Source of the DNA: Mactromeris polynyma
Lineage: Eukaryota; Mollusca; Bivalvia; Venerida; Mactridae
DNA length: 64,000 bases
Direction: 5' to 3'
Assembly (NCBI GenBank): GCA_032209605.1
Contig: JASFXZ010000001.1
Coordinates: forward strand, 31,872,619 to 31,936,618
Positions 44,601 through 57,137 of the stretch are shown here, piece by piece (within the stretch, counting starts at the first letter, position 1; every line of letters begins with the position of its first letter). The notes under the pieces are model-generated. The model had not been told where the DNA came from. It worked only from the letters and a program-made list of their open reading frames with translations, and made no database searches. A program made the translations under genes and the position numbers.

Positions 44601-45561
44601 TCTGTACGTCTGTATGAAGGCATTAATTTGCAACTTTTCTCAAAAGTTTTGATAGAAAATGAGAATATCTACATTTAATGCATTGTGTCTGAACGTCGTA
44701 GTAGAATCAACAACGAACGTTAGATAACATAGCAAGTCTATGTGTATTGTATCAGGTACGTGAGATCGTATTGTAGCAAACATCGCCTCTTAAATACAGA
44801 GGAATGAAAGTTGGAACGGTTTGAAGAAGAAGCCAGATAAGTTGAGGACGAGAATCAGCAAACAGACAATAATATGCTTGAACTTCAAGTAGACTGTTAG
44901 AATGAATGTAAACATCAGTGTGTGGAATGCGAACGAGACGTATGGAAACAACAGAGCATCTTAATCAAGCTTGCCAGCCCTCAATTGTTTTGTTTTCGAA
45001 AAAAATACCGATCTTAGAACTACGGTGTTCTGTTTCACCCATGGTACAAACTTACACACGCGATAAACCACTTATAAACAACATTGTGGTTCGCAATTGT
45101 TTCAGACAAATTCTAATTGAAACTTTCTTTTTTGAATACAGTTTTTTGTTCCAACTGAACAAGGTGGTGACATTATTTGTTTCTGTTGCATTGAATAGTA
45201 CAACAGCAGGCGATAGGGGCACCGATGGTAATATATGGCCTTATTCAAAAACATTTTAAGGCTTTAAATTTGCACAAGTTAACTTTACTAGACTTTCGTT
45301 TTCATTGAATCTAGACGAACAAAATTCTGTCTGAATAATAACTGTTACCCGCTCAACACGTTTGCCAAGTTTTATCAAAATCTATGATGGTATTATAATA
45401 TAGGGGCAAAAAGAACATTTAACATTTTAAAGTTCAAGTCTGTGTTTCAGTCTTAAAGTGTTTGCGAATAATGCCTCTGTTTTTTATGTAATTCGTGACT
45501 AAATATTACTGTGGTGGTACTATCCACAGAGATAGAATTAAAGCCAATTTTAAAGAGCAAT
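44601..45561. other. Intergenic or intronic, no gene kept
   Basis: A 113-codon plus-strand ORF (44918-45259) ends FVSVALNSTTAGDRG and looks superficially domain-like, but I cannot tie it to a family or splice sites. Confidence 0.35.
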
Positions 45562-45772
45562 TAGGTAGGCGAAGTGGTCGATGAGTAGAGCGCCTGACTC
45601 TTGACCCAAATGTGCGAGTTCGAGTTCCGGCTCAGGCGAGGTTGTACCGCTTCCTTCACAACCACTGGACTTGGGGCGCGAGTACTGGTTAGCAACCCAG
45701 GGAGCGGTCATCAAGAGTGAGTAACATTCGTTGCAAACTTGTTTCGCAATCGAAATAAAATAAATTTACTTA
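45562..45772 (+). mobile_element. SINE-1 copy c
   Basis: Head GGCGAAGTGGTCGATGAGTA, B-box GAGTTCGAGTTCCGG, body GGCGCGAGTACTGGTTAGCA and GCGGTCATCAAGAGTGAGT, tail GAAATAAAATAAATTTACTT. The most diverged of the non-interrupted copies. Confidence 0.82.
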
Positions 45773-46914
45773 AATTGAAAAGCAACGCAGCTGAAATATC
45801 GTTTGTTTTCATGGAATAATTTAAAAATGAGCTTTTCTATAAGTATAATCAATGTTTATATATTTCATCATTTTTTCAGATAAAACATAATCTACTTTAC
45901 TAATAACTGAGGTATTTTCATTACAAAATGCTATCCTGTGCCAAAATTGAAATAAGTTTAATTAAAACAGACCGCATTTTATCAAATTAAGATACTCTTT
46001 TATTCTCGTGATTGAGAAAATGTGTTTCTAATAATTCGATAACATAAAAGAAAATGAAATGCGAATTCTTGAAAAAAATATGTAACACTGAAAAGAAAAT
46101 CAACAGTCAACTGCGCATGCGCGCTTATACTCCCACATAGCGTTTTAATACTTTTTATGAACATTTAATTTATTTCATCATCCTAAAAGTACTCATCAAA
46201 ATATGTCTCAAACGGTGAATTTTGAATACTAAACGAACATTACTGTTTCACAGAATGTTGAAGGATGACTTTAATCAGTTTTAAAAGGAAAACTTTAGAA
46301 ATTATTTTGAAGTTAATCATGAAATAATTGCATCTATCGTGTCGCAAAATCCGAGACATTTTTTACCTTGAACCCAATATGAATTAGGATGAGCAGGTGC
46401 TTATAGTTCAACTATTACTATGACCCTACCTTCTATGACCGGGTCAATGTATATATGTGTACGAATATATTAACGTCAGACATACATCATCTTTATTGAG
46501 TCCTGAGGGTCAAAGCTGACCAAATGTGACCGTAACCACGACTTGTCACTACGTCTAGCCGGTAAATAAGTACAGCCTAAAGTCACCAACTATTTCAAGG
46601 TGGACAATATGGGAACTTTCACGCCACACAAAGGCATGATTTTATTTTTTACGGACCAGCCAAGGATCATTACAAGCGAAATTAAGATGACATTATTTAT
46701 ATAATATACGAATTACATTACAAGACACACTTTATGAAAAATGCTTCATCAGTTAATGATAACCATAGTAAGTGTTCATCGCCTTTAAGCAAAGCGTTGT
46801 GTTAATATGTCTGTCGTATTACATCAAGTATTATATTTCTTCACGCAGGTATAATCGCTTCTTAAACATAGTCAACATCGGTACAATCATAATGATCACA
46901 TGATCGTTTTAATT
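45773..46914. other. AT-rich, nothing seen
   Basis: No ORF over 60 codons. A TGCGCATGCGCG word at 46112-46123 stands out in otherwise AT-rich DNA. Confidence 0.4.
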
Positions 46915-47010
46915 CATTCCTTGTGCCGCTGTTCCCTTACGTATGTACCATTGTGCCTCCTTAAATGCCTTATGTTTTATGAACTGTTGTTTTCCCGGAG
47001 GACTGCGTAA
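46915..47010 (+). repeat. Repeat G copy 5 (fragment)
   Basis: CATTCCTTGTGCCGCTGTTC, ACGTATGTACC and CCTTATGTTTTATGAACTGT followed by TTTTCCCGGAGG, as in 22780-22870. Confidence 0.82.
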
Positions 47011-49341
47011 TAGAGAAATGAAAATTGATTTAAAATAGCCATCAAGTTTGCATGACAATTACACCATACATTATATAAATATTTGAATATTTATGGATGC
47101 AATAATTAACGAAGTTTTATAAATAAAAAAAATTAAATAAAATGATTTCCAGAACTTGTGAAAATTTTCGTTTTTGCAATTTATAACCATATTTCTTCAA
47201 AACACCTGGTTATTACTATACGTAATACACGCCACCATATTGTATTGATTTAAATACACATTATAAACTGGCATTTATGAAACATTTATCGAAGTAAATT
47301 AAATGTATAATAATAATTCAATTTTTGAAGGAAATTCACACATTCCGCCAGTAAGTGAGATTGCCTGTGTTCAATTTCCTTAAAATTAAAATCTTTTTAC
47401 GATAATAATTAAATTTTACATAACAATTAACAGCTGAAATGTTTTCTTAACTTATTCATTGGGATGAATGTTCGAGTGTTACACGATAAAATTAGAATTG
47501 CGATCCTTACCAAACGTGAAAAACATACACTTCCGATGTAGCAACATTATTCATTCGATTCGAGAATTTCACGAAGGCAAAGTAAACACAGTCAACAAGC
47601 TGTATCTAAATGTTTTTGTTTAGACTTCTGACAAAGTGATGAAGTTTTCTGACACATTGTTTGACAAGTATTTTGCCGAATGTGTGAAGCGCGCTCACAT
47701 CACGTATGTTTCATAGGCAGTGTTGTTCATCTTCTTCACAAATCTGTTATTTTTGTTCACACGTTTTTACCGAATCTGATCTAGCAAAAAACCGACCAGC
47801 ATCTACGTATACATCTTAGTCAGATAAGATTGGAATTATATATAACAATTAACAAGAACAGGAACGTGCATACTTGGTTTTATATTTTATAATCAAAGAC
47901 GCCATTATGTCGCCTGGCTGAATAAATAAAGCTTGTTCGACGTAGGTCCGGTATTTGTTATCCAGAAAACAGCGCGGAGTAACTTACGTTACCGGTATAG
48001 CGGAAATCTCTTAGTCTCTAAAGCTTTCCAAATAAATGTCTTTCCTTCTTAGAATCATAAATACCTACTGTACCTTCATATACAAATCCAAAGGCTGATA
48101 AGCAATGAAAGTGACGGTTTCTGAACTGGGACTTCTTTTCAAAATAGCAATAACAAGAACAATGTTGACAAAACGCAGTAGAAGCTGTATAATGCTTAAA
48201 GAAAAAATGTGGGCTTTATTCAATTAAAAACAAGCTGTGTTGGGAAATCAAATAAGTTTTAATTTAGGAATGAAATGTTTAGGATATGCTGTGGCACTTT
48301 CGGAAACAAATAAAGACGCTTGGGAAATCGAATCAATCTCAACTAATGCTTAAAGAAGAACAGTTTGACATTTTAAACGTAATGAGTAAAAACTACTTCA
48401 ATGTTTATAGGAGATCCTCCAAGTTACTTTTAAGCCAAGCTGGCCATACTCACTATATCGTCTATTTTTTTGTGAAGAGGCTTGAAGTTATATAAGCAGT
48501 CAGGATAATGTAGTGACTTTTACAGATATCAGGGCCGAGAACAACCACAGGCGGACAGCCAAGTACCACAACCCACTTCCTGTAACGCTACCATGGTAAT
48601 AATACTTTTTACTAAAACTCTTGTTTGTGTTATCCTTCACATAATATGTCGAATGATATGCCTTTATTAATTCATACATATTGTTTTTACTTATGTATGT
48701 CTTAGTTTTATATTGCCATGTAAATTGTACATTAAATGTTGAAATAAATATATCGAGATCTCTCTACATCCCGGGTTGGATACGAGATACGCAGCGGCGG
48801 GGAACTAGTGATTTTAAAGAAATTATGTAGGACTATTTTAATTACTTGACATTAATAGCATCCGAATTATGATGGTAATATGCCCAGCGGCCTGATACTA
48901 CGTGGTGCGAAAGTACATGTGTGCATATAAGGACTGATGAACTTTATATTCAAATACGGAAAGATAATTTATGAAATCACAAGCCTCGTCCCAACGTTTA
49001 CTTTAATGTATACATTTTGTACATAATCTAGACAGAAAGATATATTCATTGCACGAATTTCCGTCGTCATAAACATAGACAGTCATTAGTCTACCATGCA
49101 AATATGGCAGGAAGAGGGTCAAACATTGGTCAGTATCACCATGCCTTAAGCGGGGCCATAAAACTACCGGTCATCACTGACTACATGTATTTCATCTCCC
49201 GGGCGTATATTAGACTAAATGATGACCAAGAGTTAAAACAAAGACATAAAGTATCTATTTATCACAAATGACCATCATCCTTGTACTTATATATAAACGG
49301 ATAAAAAGTTCGGCATCACGTAGTCAAGACCGAAGAACAAG
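47011..49341. other. AT-rich, no gene supported
   Basis: A 69-codon ORF at 48286-48495 has no family. A segment around 48520-48760 ending in GAAATAAATATATC resembles a retroelement 3' end, without coding remnants to confirm it. Confidence 0.35.
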
Positions 49342-49423
49342 ACTCGAGGGTTCAGCGCAATACTTTCCAAACTCCTATGTATTTATAGAGGAGTTAGGAT
49401 AGTCTTACACTGAACCCTCGAAG
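49342..49423. repeat. Small foldback hairpin, family member 2
   Basis: Left arm CTCGAGGGTTCAGCGCAATA with CTTTCCAAACTCCT; right arm AGGAGTTAGGATAGTCTTAC with ACTGAACCCTCGAAG; loop about 11 bases. Its right arm, inverted, matches the left arm of 29047-29130. Confidence 0.9.
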
Positions 49424-51108
49424 TAAATATACAAATCAGCGGTCAAATCAGTTAATATAAGAGTATATATGATATCTTCCCTCGATTCAAACATGTGTGG
49501 GCACAACCCACTATATCATAACAAGTTTAAGATCCTAACTTTCCATTTTCATTGCTAATCTTTGTTTGTAATGGAGTGACTGTACATACCCCTAAGCCCA
49601 AAACAGGGATAGAACCATCGACCTTCCTCAAGCCAACTAGGTGAGGGACACTCATTACCATTGATCAACAACTCTTGAGCATGTCCATAATGTCATTATA
49701 ACTGATAGCCCGAACACCACTAAACATATTACTCTTCCAGTATGGACGGAAATCTAATGAAAGAGAATTTCTCTTCCTATTTGTAATAAAATCATCTGTG
49801 ATACAACAGCAAGTAACGCGTGAGTTCGTCGGTTACATTAGATTTGTATATTACTAGGCGAGAGTTCACAAGTCATCTCCGCCAGTCGACCAAATCTGTG
49901 TCTGGATGAATAATGCTAATTTAAGAAATCATCATCTAAGAAAGACTTTGAATTTTGTAGAGACTTCCCCATGAGAAGAATACATATATCAGCCTATACA
50001 TTAGTATGCAATACATGGAATCCGCCCGGCACTTAATGCATATCGGGAAGATTGCTTGGGCCTACTTAAATACGTGTGAATTGATACTTATAGCATTGAA
50101 ATAAATTCGAAATGGAAATTGGAATGGAAATATTTCCGAGAGCACCACTCACATTTTCCGCAATAATACAAAGAGCCAATTCAAAATTAAGCACACATCT
50201 AAAGTATGCCAGCATCTTACATCTTCTTGTAGAAATGTTGAACACTCTACAGTACAAGTTGTAAGTGAACAATCAGACTTAATATTCGTATTCCACAGAA
50301 TAACGTACAACCCATACATACTAAACCTCGGTGATTAGAAGCGGTGGAAAATGGTTATTTTTTTCTGAGATTAGAACTGGGGCTTGAGGTTCTTACCCTT
50401 AACAAGTTGTTAAAATATAATATACATATACAACACATAAATATGTTTATAATCCGATCGGTAGCCAGTCTAACGCAGATATTAAACTATAAGTATCATA
50501 GATGCGCCTCACAAGCACAGAGAGCACCTGCTTATTTTGTTAGCTTTTATTAATAACCAATTTTAAGGACCAATTACTGTTTAAATGTTTTAGATAGTTC
50601 CGCAGCCTAACGTCGAGTTGTGGGTTCAATGGCATAAGTTTACGGTATAACCGTTCGCCATAAAAGAAAGAATGTTCTTAATAATTAGTATAAGTCTGAG
50701 TTTATCAAATTGTAGTTAATTAAGACATATTACACAGGTGCCCAATGAAAATATTTTGGAATCCGAATAAAGCCTTGTTAATTACACTTAATATGTATTC
50801 TAGAGCCAAATTAGATAAGCATTTTGATGAAGATAACGAAGTAGTCTTCAAAGAGGAGTAGGCTTCAGGAGTCTATACGGATAATATTCAAGGGAAAAAA
50901 ACATTATATACATCAATTACAATCAGATACCCGGAAGACAAGTCTAGTACTTAAACCTATCAATTATAATAAACTCTCGTTTTTTCTTTGATAATCCTCT
51001 GCAATAATTTAGACATTACATAAACGTTTATACGTACTGAGCGATTGGGTCTCTGGAATATATTTATACGTACAGTGGACCTCTCGAGAGCAGTCCTCGT
51101 TTTGACAC
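49424..51108. other. Intergenic or intronic, nothing firm
   Basis: A degenerate tRNA-like segment may lie at 49600-49680 on the minus strand (GGTTCTATCCC as a poor B box). ORFs at 50066-50553 carry no recognisable domain. Confidence 0.35.
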
Positions 51109-51115
51109 CAACCTC

Positions 51116-51334
51116 AGGAGGTGCAGTGGTCGAGGGGTAGAGTGCCTCACTCCTGGTCCGAATGTCGTGAGTTAGAGCCCCGCCATGAGCGGAGTTTGAT
51201 CACGAACTTCACAATCCCTAAATTTGGCGCGAGTACTGGTTGGTAGCCAGGAAGCAGTCATCGAGAGTGATTAGTATAAGTCGTAAGAACTTGTTTCACA
51301 ATCGATGTAAAATAAATAAGTTTGAGCTTAAAAT
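51116..51334 (+). mobile_element. SINE-1 copy d
   Basis: A box GTGGTCGAGGGGTAGAGTGC, body CTTCACAATCCCTAAATTTG and GCGCGAGTACTGGTTGGTAG, tail AAAATAAATAAGTTTGAGC. A short CAACCTC duplication (51109-51115 and 51335-51341) probably marks the insertion. Confidence 0.92.
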
Positions 51335-51482
51335 CAACCTCTTTACAAAGTGTCAATTTCCTGTAGTAAAATGTTACTATCAATTTTTATCCTCAATAGA
51401 GCAACAGCCCCTTAACACCAGTCAACACTGCATATTCAAAAGGCGTTTGTTCCAGAATTGTTCCTCTGCGTATATTAATGTA

Positions 51483-51663
51483 CAGTAAAACTTCAATTAA
51501 AGACCACCTCAATAATAAGACCATCTCGAAATTAAGAACACAATTCTTAATTCCATTTTTTAAACTGTTTTGCTCTTTATTCCACCTCAATATTAAGACC
51601 ACCTCAATTAAAATACCAGTTTTCAAGGGTCCCAGGGGTGGTCTTATTGTTGAGGTTTTACTG
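51483..51663. mobile_element. MITE-B copy 6
   Basis: 181 bp, CAGTAAAACTTCAATTAAAG to GAGGTTTTACTG, flanked by TA. It supplies most of the bases of the 77-codon minus-strand ORF here, which is therefore not a gene. Confidence 0.93.
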
Positions 51664-52351
51664 TACTATCAAATTTATCAAATTGTCGTTATTGATTAGC
51701 TCCCGTCCCTAAAGAAGCACAATCAAAGATAACGGGTTATATAATGTAAGAATTAATATGGTTGGCATCGCTTCTAAAGGAATCAACATTGCAGAAGTTA
51801 ATTAAAAGGCGTACATACAATGAGTACGTGTCGTGTTTAGGCGTGGCTTGGCGAACGTATTTCAGAAGTTAGTCTGCATCATTTTATCATCAATGCGGAA
51901 CATAAATTAACTTATTAGCAACATTAGACAAATTTGTTCAAGATTTACGCGCTCAATTAATTTAAAGCTAATTTGTAATCCATTTAAGAGACTATAAACA
52001 ATAAATTCTATCAAAGAACGACGCAAAAATGAATATCCATCATCATTAGAAAACGAGACTCGCATGAATAGAATATTCCTAATGATGCATGCTTGTAAAG
52101 ATCATGATAGCGCTAGACTAATGATGCAGAAATTCCTTAATACGGACAAAAAGTTTTCTGGACCGTTTTTTTTTCACCGAAATATTTTTTTTCATCAATA
52201 CAGACTTGTAATTCTAGGCACGAAAATATAACCATAACCCACGACTCGCCACTCAGCTGTCCCTATTTACTCGACTGAGTTTGAGTGTACGATATGTATA
52301 TCGCTGTTTACTGGGTGATGAGTATATTCTTCGCGTACATTAACATTGAGA
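51664..52351. other. Nothing seen
   Basis: No ORF or family repeat recognised before the inverted repeat at 52352. Confidence 0.4.
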
Positions 52352-52459
52352 ATTGAGTGTGAATCTGAGATTTGAGGGTATGGTTTGAGTTTTAAGCATA
52401 ATACCTAACTCTCAGCACATATAACTTACATCCTATCTAAGATTCACACTCAAATCTCC
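52352..52459. repeat. Inverted repeat with GAGTGTGAATCT arms
   Basis: TTGAGTGTGAATCTGAG at the left is mirrored by CTAAGATTCACACTCAA at the right. The vocabulary (TTTGAG, CACTCAAATCTC) resembles MITE-E, so it may be a short relative. Confidence 0.65.
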
Positions 52460-52659
52460 GAGAAACAGTAAAAAAAATCAACATATAGTTTCTCAGCTTA
52501 TCATAGTTCGATCTTCACAGAGTAGCAGTCTTTGGAAGACGTACATGGGCTGTTGAGAGGTTGTCTTGTATTTTTTATAAGGACATCGGTCACCATGTAC
52601 ACATAAATACTAAGAAGCATTTTGTTGACCCCAATGTCGATGCTCTAGAAAAGGTTATA

Positions 52660-52877
52660 TGAGAGCCGCTGTATGATTTCAAACCTCTTCTTTAAATGAC
52701 GTCTTTTCCATAAAACATCACATGTGAAGTCACCATGTTCTGACAGTAATCAATATAAACGAAGTGACCATATGGTGTAAATATTAATTCCTGCTTTCAA
52801 AAAGTGACATCACATGATGCGTTTTCTTGAAATGACGTCACTTACAGAAGAGGTTGTAAATCTCAAAGCAGCGCTCA
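52660..52877. mobile_element. MITE-C copy 6
   Basis: GAGAGCCGCTGTATGATTTC to AAAGCAGCGCTCA, 218 bp. Same internal order as 27605; a short piece around the TACTGACAGT centre is lost. Confidence 0.9.
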
Positions 52878-54244
52878 TGTATTGATAGTAAATGCTCACT
52901 ACAGGGGAAAATGGCAATGTTTCTTAAGGGAGATGGTGGCTTAAATAAGGGTCGCTCTGGAGAGATTGCACTGTATTCTTGAAGGTTCCGTTGTTGTAAG
53001 CATTGGTCTTTGTTTCACTAATGCTTTCTGACAACACTATTTCTTTTCTACCTTCGCTGATAACATTTGAAGCACCAGAATCGTTTGCACAGATTGCCTG
53101 GCAAAATCTTACATTCTTTGAACAGTTCTAAATATAATAGTTCGACTGAACTTCTAAATACAAGAAGGAGCAAAAACTCAAAGGAAATGAATGAAATTTA
53201 GTATGACATCAAAAACGCAAGGAACAGGTGAAATAAACAGTTTGATATAAGACTTTGACTTCAAATTATCCTAGTAAAGCCAATTTGTTCATCAAGCTAA
53301 TTAATATAGCGATAAAATCTGGCAGCCGGCGGAACATGATAATCATGTAACACTGTGATTCATTTTTTCACACTAATGATGTCAAATTAACCGCAAATTT
53401 ACATCATTTTTAGGTTCACCCGACACGATTTACTAAACTAACCGTTACTAAGCAATAAATATTAACTTCTTCGAAGTAAGCACTCAACATTAATATCTGT
53501 CACTTTCTATCTGTGAAGTAGGCGATAAATCTCGCGCAGCACTCGCTGACCATGTGACTAGCACGTGTTTGCAGAACAGGAAGTGAACTACAAGAAAACG
53601 CTTTCAGTTCTGACGTCATCGTCGGCCATCTTAGATTTATTTATTAATTGCTTCAAGAATAATTATACTTGCCAAACAACGTGTGTAGAATTTTCATATT
53701 TGCTTTCACGATGTAAATTATATGGAAATATTAACAAACGCCTCTGGTTGAATGCGTTAGACAAACTTGCCGTCAGTTTAGTATCAAAGAAATGTGCAAA
53801 TATGTAACTCATACCGTAAATATTATCTTTTTTACTGACCTTTGTAAGCAAATACACAAAAAACGTAGATACTTTACACCAATGTTATAACAAAAAATGT
53901 TAATTTAGTAAAGTAAGTAAACTATGCACGAAACGGAAATACTCGATTAGTAAAAATGACAAAGTTAATCGTATTGAATTACTTTCCCACACATGGTTAT
54001 ATACGTGTACATGTTTATAAAAAAGGTCAACCAAAACATACCGGTATGAGAAAACATATTTAATGCTCCAGAATTAAGTAAGCGTTTCACATTGTCGTAT
54101 GATTTCAGATTCCGGAAATGTAATAAATTGATAGAAATGAAATCATGTTCAAGTTGGGCAGTATTATACATCGATGGTCAAATAAGAGAACATATTATTC
54201 ACACATTATGATATATCTAGTTAAATGATAATAGTCATTACAGA
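52878..54244. other. Nothing firm
   Basis: ORFs at 53565-53857 overlap on opposite strands. No family recognised. Confidence 0.35.
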
Positions 54245-54430
54245 TCAATTATAAAACATTCTACCATAAACCATACTACAAAATCGCTGTTTTGTGTGCT
54301 AAATATCAATTATAAAACATTCTACCATAAACCATAATACAAAATCGCTGTTATTTGTGTTTAATATCAATTATAAAACATTATATCACAAACCAAAATA
54401 CACAACCACGGCTTTTGTGTTGAATATCTA
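54245..54430. repeat. Tandem repeat, three units of about 61 bp
   Basis: TCAATTATAAAACATTCTAC then CATAAACCAT and CAAAATCGCTGTT, repeated three times, the third more diverged. Confidence 0.94.
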
Positions 54431-54510
54431 TTAAGGAGAAGTAAAGATACATTAAACTTATTTAAATTACATTTTTGAACACAAATTTATGGAAGATATC
54501 AAGTTCATAT

Positions 54511-54763
54511 ACCCTTGGCCGAGTGGCTGAGGCATCCACTTTGGGAGCGGGAGGTCGAAGGTTCGAATCCCGGCAGGGGTCCGTTCTTATATGGCGGTTG
54601 GTGAGCCGCCAGCTAGTGTGCATACCTGCCTGGTGCCTGGCATTAAAAGGATAGGAATCGGGAAGTGAATGTGCTCTGAAAGTAGGTATCTCATAAGTCA
54701 AATTGGCTGGCCCTTTAAATAGGGGTGACACTATAATAAATAAACACTTTACTTTACTTTACA
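54511..54763 (+). mobile_element. SINE-3 copy 2 (full length)
   Basis: The 5' tRNA region has a fully paired acceptor-type stem (ACCCTTG with CAGGGGT), A box TGGCCGAGTGGCTGAGGC, a loop with TTTGGGA (UGG at the anticodon position, as in tRNA-Pro) and B box GGTTCGAATCC. The T stem pairs poorly. The body includes GGAATCGGGAAGTGAATGTG and it ends in repeated CTTTA. Confidence 0.9.
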
Positions 54764-56846
54764 CCAAGCCGACAAGCCCAGGCTAAAATGTTTTACGAAA
54801 TTGTTCTGACCTGGCTAATTTAATAAGACGAATTTCGCAATGAATAAAATGACATTAAGTCAGCGACTTCACCTCTGTATTCAAATATTGTTAACAAGGA
54901 ATTGCTATTAAACAAGTCGACTCTTCCACCCACGACTTAGACGGCAAATTCACTTCTAAATTCAAATCTGACAGTTATTTCAAACTAGCAATCAGCTTTG
55001 ACACTTAAACCCAATTTATGTCCCCTTCTTACATAAAACATTATCCTCATCAGTTCAGTGAGATTTGCTAAATGCTTATGTCAATATTGAGAAATATAGG
55101 CAATTTCAATCTGTTTGATCAAGGGGATTTTGAGATCAACGCGTTTTCAATTCCTCACAAGTGACTGATAAAACTCACTGTCAATTTAGAACGCAGATAA
55201 ATTAATTTACAATTTATTACCTCATATTCCATTGTTTAATCTGACGTCTGACCTCACAGTCATGGATTTACATTGGCATTTTTAGATGTCGTAAAATCAT
55301 ATCAAACCAGGTTGATTTAAAGGTTAAGATTAGGCCGAAGTTTCACTTTTGTAATACGAATATTTTCCGTTTACGCCGGAACGAAAAAGCTCGTGTCGAT
55401 AACTATTTCCGTTTCGTTTACGCAAAGCCCGTTTCGGTGTTTAACTATCAAAATCAGTTATTTATGCACTTATGCACATAAAATAAGTCATAAGTCACGG
55501 TGTATTGAAATTAAGAAAAAATAGTTATATGAAGAAAATCTTGTGATATTTAGAAATATTTCACTAAAGAGAAAATAAATTATTTCACCAAAGTTAACCC
55601 AAACCTGTTGGGCGGGTTTTGGATTTCTGAAATACGAACCGCCAACATTCTCAACTAAAAGCGAAAACTTTCATCAAACAAAAATGTTATAAAAAAGTCA
55701 TGTGCATAAATTATAAGGTACCCAAATAATCAAAAAGCTAATTGCCATTCCTGTGATGATATGGGACGTATCTAGCAGGTGCCAACTATTTGAAAAGGTT
55801 GCATTACTGCAAGACGACACCAACTGAATAAAAGTCATCTGATTTCAAATACGTCATTTATTTACCCCGATTCATATTTATGAGATAATCCAATTTCAAT
55901 TTTGAGTTCATACACGGTTATGATTATATCAATGATGACAGTACGGGGGATTTTAATGAGGTTATTTTAGATACTTGGACATCTGATATCATCTTGAAGA
56001 GAACACCGAAAAACGAGACATGAATTTCAAACAACCTCCTTTCTTGTTCATCATAAATTCACTTTGCATCAAAAGAAAAAAATACGCAGCGTATTTTTAA
56101 AAATAATAAACGAGAGTTGTAACATGCATAGGGTGTAATTCCTAAATTAATTCACGTCCGCACGCAATTTCAAAATTACAAAAGTGAACCAAAATGGCTA
56201 ATTTGTTGTTTTTTTCATCGCATAATTATGCATATTATTCAAATTAGATATTATCAGTAGCTTCCAATTAACTCGAACAGAAAGGAACGCGCATGAAATA
56301 GCAGAACGCCTGAAATTATTGATAAAAAATAAGATTGAAAATTACAACATAATTAGCAATACGCATTTTACAATTTTGTACACTGTCAAATAAATGACCC
56401 CAAGTTGCTCCCTTATTGACACGATATTTCGGAGCATCTTTTGATTACATATACCACATTTACAAAAAATGTAGCATCGTTTAATTAAATGCACACACAC
56501 AAACATACCATGTCACTTTTACACAGCTCAATTGATTGGTAAATTTGTTTTGCCATGCTAAAACTTGACAGCAGTATGATTCAATACAGATATTTTCAAA
56601 CGTGAGATACTTATCGTAAAATAAACAAAATCTGGACTGAATAATTGTATACAAACAATTTCCCCAAGGTATACCGTAAGTTACACGAGTACTGTACATG
56701 ACACCAATACGGTTAACTGCCTTTGTTCATACTTATCTTGGTATGTACGTGATTAGATATGTAATTCATTTTAGCAGATTCAATATTATTAGTAATATTA
56801 GATGACATAAATAATGATTCATCCTGCCGGGCGCCATTGAAGGAAT
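54764..56846. other. AT-rich, nothing seen
   Basis: About 2 kb without family repeats. A 72-codon minus-strand ORF (56481-56699) is unsupported. Confidence 0.4.
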
Positions 56847-57137
56847 TTAAAGATGTATCTGGCTCATATGAACATAAAATGTTTGAATTAGCTTCGCACA
56901 GTACTGTCGTTTCATTGGCTAAAACTTAAAACATCACTTATAAGAACTGGTGCACTGTATAACTGATTGAAAAAAATATATTTTTACCATTTTACTAACA
57001 GACTTGTAAAAATAGCTAGACTGTGATTGTTAAAAAACTGAAAAAAATGGATGCTTATTGATGTAACTATAAGAGATATACTGTTCATGTTTAGTTAGGT
57101 AAACAAATGAATACAAACGAGCATAATATTACGTTAA
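56847..57137. mobile_element. MITE-A copy 5
   Basis: TTAAAGATGTATCTGGCTCA to GAGCATAATATTACGTTAA, both ends preserved, 291 bp. Confidence 0.85.

Noticed and set aside
44918..45259. 113-codon plus-strand ORF resembling a beta-rich domain end
   Set aside because: Similarity is only in amino-acid flavour; no conserved family residues or splice sites could be matched.
49600..49680. Minus-strand tRNA-like SINE head
   Set aside because: Only a weak B-box resemblance; no A box at proper spacing and no known SINE body.
54511..54590. Functional tRNA gene (class with UGG at the anticodon position)
   Set aside because: The acceptor stem pairs, but the T stem does not, and a SINE body shared with 41844-42095 follows directly.
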